A DNA stretch of 59,758 nucleotides. It comes from Candidatus Avelusimicrobium fimicolum (GTDB lineage: Bacteria; Elusimicrobiota; Elusimicrobia; Elusimicrobiales; Elusimicrobiaceae). Positions within the stretch are counted from its first letter, which is position 1, and each line of letters opens with the position of its first letter. Position numbers and translations under genes: made by a program. The DNA lies in assembly GCA_900541355.1 (NCBI GenBank), contig UQJU01000005.1:1-59758 (forward strand), read 5' to 3'. Shown here piece after piece: positions 53,635 through 59,758 of this stretch. The notes beneath the pieces are model-generated. The model ran no database searches. It had not been told where the DNA came from and saw only the letters and a program-made list of their open reading frames with translations.

Positions 53635-54543
53635 ATGAAAAAACTTTTAACTTTATTTTCCCTTTTGTTTTCCTTTACTCTTTGCGGGGCGCAGGAGTTG
53701 CAATTAATTGAGCAAAAAGCCGCAGATAAGGTTCCTTTTGCCAAACCCTTTGCCCTGCAATTTAGTTTAAGCCACACGCCGGGCTATGAAGTAACCGTTG
53801 CCAAAGATTCTCTTTCCAAAGATTTTGAAATTACCCAAATGGCAGCACAACGGAAATCGCCCGGCACATTAATATATGATTTTACGGCTTTGCCCTTTAC
53901 TTTGGGCAAATCTACCTTTACCGTTACTTTTAACTTGGAGCAAAACGGCAAAACAACCGCCCAAACAAAAGCCGAAGCATATATAGACATTACTCCCGCA
54001 AAAACCTTTAACGATAAAAACCTGCGGGAAATCCGCAATCCCTCCATCCCCGTCAGTTGGCTGGCGTGGCTGATAGCCGCCCTTTTGTTAGGCGCACTTA
54101 TTTATGTGCTTTATGCGTGGTATAAAAAACTGCACGAAAAGCAATTTTCCGTATCACACGCGCCTGAGGACCCGCGCCCCGGCAACGAGATTGCACTCTC
54201 CCAAATTGATGCGTTATTAGACAGCGGCCTTTGGGAAAATGCCCAATATAAGGTGTTTTACAATACCCTTACCGATATTTTACGCGAATACTTATGGCGC
54301 CAATTAAAAATAGATGCGTCAGCCGATACTTCCGCCGAAATTTTAGCCCGCATTAAAACAATGCCCAAACTGGCTCCCTTGCGTGCGCAGTTGCGCCAAT
54401 TTTTAAGTTCGGGAGATCTCGTTAAATTCGCCAAGGCTGTACCCAGTTTGGAAACCCGCAACAGAGATATCCAACTCTTGCGCGAAATTATTGTGGAAAC
54501 CTCCCCCAAAGAACTCGCTCCCGCACAGGAGATTAAAAAATGA
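53635..54543 (+). CDS. Membrane protein of the bat operon (BatD/DUF4381-like)
   Basis: 302 residues. Cleavable-looking signal peptide (MKKLLTLFSLLFSFTLCGAQ), a periplasmic beta-rich domain (residues ~20-140) that resembles the first domain of BatD, one membrane helix (about 143-165) and a cytoplasmic helical tail (TLTDILREYLWRQLKIDASAD, FLSSGDLVKFAKA). That tail pattern is found at the C-terminus of BatD-type proteins and in DUF4381 proteins. The start is 1 base after the DUF58 stop. The operon therefore holds two BatD-like proteins. Confidence 0.8.
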   Translation: MKKLLTLFSLLFSFTLCGAQELQLIEQKAADKVPFAKPFALQFSLSHTPGYEVTVAKDSLSKDFEITQMAAQRKSPGTLIYDFTALPFTLGKSTFTVTFNLEQNGKTTAQTKAEAYIDITPAKTFNDKNLREIRNPSIPVSWLAWLIAALLLGALIYVLYAWYKKLHEKQFSVSHAPEDPRPGNEIALSQIDALLDSGLWENAQYKVFYNTLTDILREYLWRQLKIDASADTSAEILARIKTMPKLAPLRAQLRQFLSSGDLVKFAKAVPSLETRNRDIQLLREIIVETSPKELAPAQEIKK

Positions 54544-55667
54544 TTTATTTCTTTTTAATCAGTATTTTAATGCTACTGGCCGGTTTATCCGCCGGACTGG
54601 TTACCCGCCGCGCCCCCAAAGCACAGGTTATTTGCACGGCGGCGGCCGCGGCTTTATGCGCGGTATCGCTGGGCGGACTGCTTTTTGAACGGTTGTCCGG
54701 CGGACGCGCGGAATTTATGCACCCGTGGGCTTTTTTGCTTCTCATTATCCCCTTTGCCGTACTCATTACACATACTGTATTAAGACGGATATTCAGCCGC
54801 CAAATTTCCTATCCTTTGGCTCATCTAAGGGTGGAACAAACTTCCGTGCGCGTACTGTTTACGCGCTGGCTGCCGATTCTGCTATATACAGCCGCGCTTA
54901 TTTTAATGACAGCCGCTCTTGCACGCCCCGTAAAAGTGGACCGTACAGTAGTGCCGCCCACCGAAGGGGTGGACATTATTTTGCTGATGGACGTTTCGGC
55001 CTCTATGCAAAAGCAGGATTTTTACCCCAACCGCTTTGTAGCCGCGCAGGAAACAGCCTCCCGATTTATAAAAAAACGCCCATCGGACCGCATTGGACTT
55101 GTTGCCTTTGCCAAACAGGCAATGCTGCAAGCCCCGCTAACGCTGGACCACGAAGCACTGCTTGAATATTTAGGCACCTTATATTTGGGGGTGGTGGACC
55201 CCAACTATACGGCTATTGGTGATGCATTGGCCGTCGCTTCCAACCATTTAAAAGACAGCAAAGCCAAAAGCAAAATCATCATCTTACTGACAGACGGCGA
55301 TTCCAATGCCGGAACCATTGACCCTATGCTCGCCGCCAAAGCCGCCGCTTCATACGGCATACGCGTTTACACAATCGGCACCGCCAGCGCGCCCCAGCAA
55401 AGTTTGTATTCCAGCGCACAGGACGAAATCAACGAAGGGCTGATGTTGGAAATAGCAGATGCGACGGGCGGTAAATTTTTCCGCGCCAAAAACGAAGCAG
55501 AACTCGCTAAAATTTACGATATGATTAACGAACTGGAAAAAACGCAATTTGCCCCCAATTCCACTGTCAACCGCACCGATTTTTACCACCCGCTTTTGTT
55601 GGCGGCGCTTATTTTGGCGGGAGCCGCATTTGTCTTGGAAAAATTATTTTTAATAAAGGTACCCTAA
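54540..55667 (+). CDS. batA: VWA-domain membrane protein BatA
   Basis: 375 residues. N-terminal hydrophobic helices (about 1-20, 35-50 and 60-80), then a helix before the VWA domain whose metal site is LLMDVSASM near residue 147, with a conserved ILLTDGDSNAGTI and a C-terminal membrane helix. Bat proteins are linked to oxygen and stress tolerance in Bacteroides and Leptospira. Its start overlaps the previous stop by 4 bases. The MIDAS DxSxS motif is intact. Confidence 0.9.
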   Translation: MIYFFLISILMLLAGLSAGLVTRRAPKAQVICTAAAAALCAVSLGGLLFERLSGGRAEFMHPWAFLLLIIPFAVLITHTVLRRIFSRQISYPLAHLRVEQTSVRVLFTRWLPILLYTAALILMTAALARPVKVDRTVVPPTEGVDIILLMDVSASMQKQDFYPNRFVAAQETASRFIKKRPSDRIGLVAFAKQAMLQAPLTLDHEALLEYLGTLYLGVVDPNYTAIGDALAVASNHLKDSKAKSKIIILLTDGDSNAGTIDPMLAAKAAASYGIRVYTIGTASAPQQSLYSSAQDEINEGLMLEIADATGGKFFRAKNEAELAKIYDMINELEKTQFAPNSTVNRTDFYHPLLLAALILAGAAFVLEKLFLIKVP

Positions 55668-55668
55668 T

Positions 55669-56694
55669 ATGGAACTGTTTGCAAATCCTTGGTTTTTGGT
55701 TTACTTTCTTCCGGCGGCTTTATTGGCGTGGCTGGTAGCGTGGTCGGGCAAGAAACTAAAAAACCGCCTGATTTCTGCCTTATTCGGGCCGATGGCATAT
55801 GCCAAATTAACCGCTGATTTACGCCCCGTTACCTGGAAACGCGGTGCTTGTTTCGGGCTGTTTTTATTCTTTTTGTTCGCGGCGCTGGCAGGCCCCCAAT
55901 GGGGTACGGAAATAATAGAGGTTCAAGGCTCGTTTGCCCAAACGGTTATCGCGGTGGACGTTTCTACTTCTATGCGCGCAAGAGATTTAAAGCCCGACCG
56001 CTTGGATAATGCAAAAACAATGCTCAAAATGCTTGTAAATAATTTAAAGGATGAACGTATCGGTATTTTGGCGTTTACCTCCCAAGCATATGTACAATGC
56101 CCTATTACCACGGACGAGGATGCGCTGACCTATTTTATTAATTCCTTACAGCCCGATATGTTGCCTGTGCCGGGAACTTCCCTGGCGGCTCCGGTTCATT
56201 TGGCCGCCCGGATGTTAGCCAAATATCCCGGACAAAAAGCCCTCATTTTATTAACTGACGGAGAGGACCACTCTCCCAACGAACTGAAAGCCGCCCAGGA
56301 AACGGCCCTCAAAAATGGAATCCGCGTAATTGCTATCGGTATCGGAACAAAAGACGGCACCTTAATCCCTGCCAAGTTGGATACGACAGGTAAAGTTATA
56401 GAATACAAAAAAGATAAAACGGGAAAAACGGTTGTTTCCAAACTGGACGAAAAAACGCTGCTCGCGCTGGCCCAGGCCACCGGCGGGGCCTATATTGCCT
56501 ATACCACGCCTGCACAAGTGGCGGCAAAAGTAGAAGCCTCGGTGAAAGGGTTGGATAAAACCTCTGCCCGGGCGGCTGCGCGCGCGGTATATAAAAACCG
56601 ATATGCGCTGCCGTTGGTGCTGGCCATTTTATGTTTAGCCGCTTTTTTACTGTGGCCGCGCGGCAATAAGCGAAATACGGCCCAAAAAAGGTAA
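55669..56694 (+). CDS. batB: VWA-domain membrane protein BatB
   Basis: 341 residues. Two N-terminal membrane segments (about 7-24 and 60-78), VWA domain with VIAVDVSTSMRARD (MIDAS) near residue 97, ALILLTDGEDHSPNELKAA and a C-terminal membrane helix (LPLVLAILCLAAFLL). Paralogous to BatA; they are thought to act together in the inner membrane. The spacer after batA is one base. Confidence 0.9.
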   Translation: MELFANPWFLVYFLPAALLAWLVAWSGKKLKNRLISALFGPMAYAKLTADLRPVTWKRGACFGLFLFFLFAALAGPQWGTEIIEVQGSFAQTVIAVDVSTSMRARDLKPDRLDNAKTMLKMLVNNLKDERIGILAFTSQAYVQCPITTDEDALTYFINSLQPDMLPVPGTSLAAPVHLAARMLAKYPGQKALILLTDGEDHSPNELKAAQETALKNGIRVIAIGIGTKDGTLIPAKLDTTGKVIEYKKDKTGKTVVSKLDEKTLLALAQATGGAYIAYTTPAQVAAKVEASVKGLDKTSARAAARAVYKNRYALPLVLAILCLAAFLLWPRGNKRNTAQKR

Positions 56695-56703
56695 AATAAA
56701 ATT

Positions 56704-57366
56704 ATGAAGAAAATTGCTTGCTTTTTACTCCTTCTTTCGGCTTCGTCCGCTTTTGCGGGCGTACGCGGGGATTTGCGCGAAGCAGGCAAGTTATATCAAG
56801 ATAAAAAATACGGACAGGCCCTATCCAAATATCAAGCCGCATTACACAAAGAACCCCGCCAGGAGCAAGCCTCTTTCGGTGCCGGAGCGGCCTCGTACTA
56901 TTTAAAAGATTACCAATCGGCTGAAAAAGCCTTTGAAAATACGGCAGAACAAAACGGCTCTCTCCGCCAAGATGCACTTTTTAACTTAGGTAATTCCTAT
57001 TACCGTGCAGGAAACAAAGAAAAAGCCGTCTCCGCGTACCGCCAAGCCATTATAGCCAATCCCAAGGATAAAGAGGCCGTGCATAACTTGCAACTGATTA
57101 TAGAGCAACAGCAAAGCGAGCAAAACCAAAACAACCAAAATAACCAAAACAACAGTAATAATTCCTCTAACCAAAGCCAGCAGGACCAAAACAATAAAGG
57201 CCAAGCCCCACAGGAACAAGGCCAAAAGGAAAAGCCGTCCAACTCCCAAGATGCTATGAATAAAGATGATGCGGACCGCGTAATGCAAATGGCTCGCGAA
57301 AACGAATATAAAAAACCTACCCAGCCGGGCGAAGCGCAAGACCCCACTGTGGAGAAGGATTGGTAA
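56704..57366 (+). CDS. batC: TPR-repeat protein BatC
   Basis: 220 residues. Signal peptide ending near SAFAG, three TPR repeats (residues ~25-130: GKLYQDKKYGQALSKYQAAL, ALFNLGNSYYRAGNKEKAV), a Gln/Asn-rich linker from about 138 to 170, and a charged C-terminus. It is periplasmic and probably scaffolds the Bat complex. Placement between batB and batD is canonical. The low-complexity linker is encoded by CAA/AAC-rich repeats. Confidence 0.88.
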   Translation: MKKIACFLLLLSASSAFAGVRGDLREAGKLYQDKKYGQALSKYQAALHKEPRQEQASFGAGAASYYLKDYQSAEKAFENTAEQNGSLRQDALFNLGNSYYRAGNKEKAVSAYRQAIIANPKDKEAVHNLQLIIEQQQSEQNQNNQNNQNNSNNSSNQSQQDQNNKGQAPQEQGQKEKPSNSQDAMNKDDADRVMQMARENEYKKPTQPGEAQDPTVEKDW

Positions 57367-57367
57367 T

Positions 57368-59194
57368 ATGTTAAAGAAACTCCTTTTTTCTCTTTATTTG
57401 ATATTATGGGCAGGGCTTTCCTGGGCACAAATTTCCGTGTCATCTTCGGTGGATAAAACTGCTCTCACGCTGGATGACGAAATTACCCTAACCGTAACCG
57501 TACAGGGGGCCGTCAGTCCGCTGACAATGCCGCAACTGCCCAGTCTGCCTGCGTTTAATGTTTATTCGCGCGAAATTGACCAAACAACCATTAACGGAAA
57601 AAGCACCTCGGTATTTCGCTATGTAATGCTGCCGCGTTTTGTGGGCAAAGCCGACATTGGCTCCGTAACTGTTAAATATAACGGAAAGACATATAAAACA
57701 GACCCGATTTCTATCAGTATTTACCGCAATTCCCAAGGCGTACAAAAAAACCGCCCCGCCACCAGTACGGGCCGTGCCGTAACCAACGGGACCTATGATT
57801 CTTCCATTAATACGGCCATTTCGCGCCAAGTGCAAAAAGCCGACGAAAGTCTCCCCGCGCTCACGCAAAGTTTAATGAACCAAGCCTACGCGCGCGGAAA
57901 TGAAAATTACTTTTTAGTTTCTGCCGTAAGCAATAAAAGACCTTATGTAAACGAAGCCGTTACCCTGGCCGTACGCTTTTACTATTCCCGCGAATTTTAC
58001 GATGCACCGTACCAAAAGCCCGCCGTTTATAACCTGTTTATGGAGGACGCAGGCTCCGCCGAAGGAACACAAAGTATCAACGGAATCTTGTACCGCTACA
58101 ACGAACAACGCTACACCGTTACGGGTGCGGCTCCCGGTGCGGCCACGATTGGTGAGGCCCGTGTGCAATACCGCACCGGCTCCGCTTCGCTTTCGCCGTT
58201 AGACCGCTTGTTTGGCGGCTCGGCCCTGGGAGCAGAAAAGACGGCCGAATCCAAAGAAATTCCGCTCCAAATCCGCCCGCTTCCGGCCGGCAAACCGAAT
58301 TCTTTTTATGGTGCAGTAGGCCAAGGTTATACCTTATCGGCAAGCGCCGACAGAACACAAGTGGAAGCAGGGGAGGCCGTTACAGTTACCGTTACGGTAA
58401 AAGGGCCGGGCAACTTAAAGGGTACGGGCGACCTAACTTGGCCGAAAATACCCGGGTTTAAAATGTACCCTGCCGCCGCCGCGGCAGGCTCGCTACCCTC
58501 GTATTCTGATACCGTACGCGGGTATAAAGAATTTAAAACCGTTTTAGTGCCGTCCGCTTCGGGCATATATGCTGTTCCGCCTATCAAGTGGTCTTACTTT
58601 AACCCCGTTTCCGGCCAATACAAAACGTTGCAAACGGAACCCATTACGTTGTCCGTTTCCCCCTCCACCAAAAAGGAAAGCGGCTTTGATTTTGGGGCCG
58701 CCGCCCATACGGGAAACGGCTTTCAAACCTTAGGCAAGGATATTTCCTATTTAAAAAACTCTTACGCGCCTGAACCGTCTGTTTTGGCCCGGTTAAGCGC
58801 GTGGCAAAAAGCCAACTGGGTCGCGCTCATTATTTTGGGCATTAGCGTATTTTTTGCTTCCTTTGGCAAAAAGTCTATGGCCCGCAAACGCGCCTATACT
58901 CACGCCAAAAATTTACTTAAACGCGCCATTTCAGATGAGCAAGTAGCCGAAGCCTTATCCGGCTATTTGCAGCAAAAATTGGGTATCGGTACAGGAAGCC
59001 TGCCCCTGCGCGCGATTGTAACCGCCCTGCAAAAAAGCGGCGTTACCCCCGCCACAGCAGAAGCGTTTTCTTTACTTTGGCAACGGCTGGAAACGGCCCG
59101 CTTTGCCCCCGGCTCGCCTGATGCGTTGGACCCGCAGAACTTATCCGCGCAAGGATTAGATATTTTAAAATTAATGGAGGAGGAAACCAAATGA
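57368..59194 (+). CDS. batD: Oxygen-tolerance protein BatD
   Basis: 608 residues. Signal peptide (MLKKLLFSLYLILWAGLSWA), tandem immunoglobulin-like periplasmic domains (TLTVTVQGAVSPLTMPQLP; VTVTVTVKGPGNLKGTGDL), a single membrane helix near residues 478-496 and a cytoplasmic helical tail (LLKRAISDEQVAEALSGYLQ). Normal BatD length and order. The start is one base beyond the batC stop. Overlaps batE by 4 bases (ATGA). Confidence 0.92.
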   Translation: MLKKLLFSLYLILWAGLSWAQISVSSSVDKTALTLDDEITLTVTVQGAVSPLTMPQLPSLPAFNVYSREIDQTTINGKSTSVFRYVMLPRFVGKADIGSVTVKYNGKTYKTDPISISIYRNSQGVQKNRPATSTGRAVTNGTYDSSINTAISRQVQKADESLPALTQSLMNQAYARGNENYFLVSAVSNKRPYVNEAVTLAVRFYYSREFYDAPYQKPAVYNLFMEDAGSAEGTQSINGILYRYNEQRYTVTGAAPGAATIGEARVQYRTGSASLSPLDRLFGGSALGAEKTAESKEIPLQIRPLPAGKPNSFYGAVGQGYTLSASADRTQVEAGEAVTVTVTVKGPGNLKGTGDLTWPKIPGFKMYPAAAAAGSLPSYSDTVRGYKEFKTVLVPSASGIYAVPPIKWSYFNPVSGQYKTLQTEPITLSVSPSTKKESGFDFGAAAHTGNGFQTLGKDISYLKNSYAPEPSVLARLSAWQKANWVALIILGISVFFASFGKKSMARKRAYTHAKNLLKRAISDEQVAEALSGYLQQKLGIGTGSLPLRAIVTALQKSGVTPATAEAFSLLWQRLETARFAPGSPDALDPQNLSAQGLDILKLMEEETK

Positions 59195-59758
59195 AACATT
59201 TGTTTATTTTAGTTTTTGCTTTACTCGGGTTTACCTCCGTGTTTGCCCAAACTCCCCTGCAAAATGCAGAAGAATTTTACCGCCAAGGCAAGTTCTCTGC
59301 CGCGTTGGGATTGTACGAATATGATTTAAAAACTCACCCAAACGACCCTTATGTTTACTACAATATAGGTAATTGCTATTTTAAAATGGGCAGTATGGGT
59401 TTGGCCGCCGCGAATTATTACCGCGCTTTTAAGTTGGCCCCGCGCGACGCAGATATCCGCAATAATTTATCCTTGGCCTTATCTGCCGGGGGCGAAAGTT
59501 TGGTTCCGGCAGGAGTACCGCCTGTATTGCATAAAGCATTTTTCAGTTTGTCTTATGATGAACTTAAAGGGCTGGCGATGGTTTTGTGGTGGGCGTTCTG
59601 CCTGCTTGCGTGTGTGTGGCTTTTAAAACGCCGCGGCGGAAAAATAACTTTAACAGCGGCTCTTTTGCTCGCCCTCACCGCCGGGTGGTTTTATCTGCGT
59701 CATAAGACCGAAACAGAACCCTTGGCCGTAGTAGCCGCACCGGTGGCGGAAATACGCA
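59191..59758 (+). CDS. batE: TPR protein BatE, 3' end outside the window
   Basis: 189 codons to the window edge without a stop. Signal peptide (MKHLFILVFALLGFTSVFAQ), TPR repeats (LQNAEEFYRQGKFSAALGLY, VYYNIGNCYFKMGSMGLAAA), then two membrane helices at about residues 127-145 and 152-166. BatE proteins continue with an SH3-like domain, which should follow beyond 59758. ATG overlaps the batD stop. Confidence 0.88.
   Translation, partial: MKHLFILVFALLGFTSVFAQTPLQNAEEFYRQGKFSAALGLYEYDLKTHPNDPYVYYNIGNCYFKMGSMGLAAANYYRAFKLAPRDADIRNNLSLALSAGGESLVPAGVPPVLHKAFFSLSYDELKGLAMVLWWAFCLLACVWLLKRRGGKITLTAALLLALTAGWFYLRHKTETEPLAVVAAPVAEIR

Overview
The window comes from a diderm (LPS-bearing) bacterium. Supporting genes are kdsD, an msbA-type exporter, a glycosylated AIDA-type autotransporter and an aerotolerance (Bat) operon. 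The rRNA operon has the order 16S-tRNA-Ile-tRNA-Ala-23S-5S. Composition is moderately AT-rich with very AT-rich accessory blocks. A gut-associated lineage such as Elusimicrobiota is my best guess, but this is a guess: no sequence comparison could be run.

Layout. (1) 1-5352: a minus-strand operon for an autotransporter adhesin (305-3484) and its Aah/TibC-type heptosyltransferase (3488-4840), preceded by a long structured 5' leader RNA. (2) 5353-26955: an accessory/defence island bounded by direct repeats that begin with a tRNA-like CCA end and carry terminator hairpins. It holds a serine recombinase with two DUF2924 proteins and an HNH endonuclease; a cassette of membrane and ankyrin proteins bounded by tRNA-3'-like fragments; a nonsense-interrupted DUF4268 nuclease; and a type I restriction-modification locus (hsdM-hsdS-hsdR). 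The RM locus is riddled with extra cargo: a DUF559 nuclease cassette with terminal inverted repeats inserted in frame into hsdS, a HEPN-like protein, a DUF3800 gene inserted at the 5' end of hsdR with duplication of the hsdR start, a DUF3892 protein and two candidate plus-strand small RNAs. (3) 26962-37005: a minus-strand surface-glycan locus (rmlA, msbA-like exporter, kdsD, several glycosyltransferases, a HAD phosphatase and a fused nucleotidyltransferase-kinase). It is preceded by a second copy of the same structured leader found upstream of the heptosyltransferase. (4) 37264-42740: gene wreckage (ugd and cas9 remnants) around an rRNA methyltransferase, an ankyrin protein and a GmrSD-type DUF262 restriction enzyme. 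(5) 42703-48708: the rRNA operon with three tandem promoters. (6) 48783-51654: an HxlR regulator/cupin pair and a pair of paralogous membrane proteins. (7) 51668-59758: moxR, DUF58, a BatD-like membrane protein and batA-batB-batC-batD-batE, with batE running off the window.

The most interesting signal is the duplicated leader RNA at 4889-5108 and 36791-37000. Both copies share a closing helix, two conserved hairpins (one with a GNRA loop) and a downstream terminator-like hairpin. In each copy a variable linker is complementary to the loop of that copy's own terminator, as if the long-range pairing were conserved while the sequence changed. Both control surface-glycosylation genes, which suggests a shared riboswitch- or attenuator-like device. 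I could not match it to any known RNA family.
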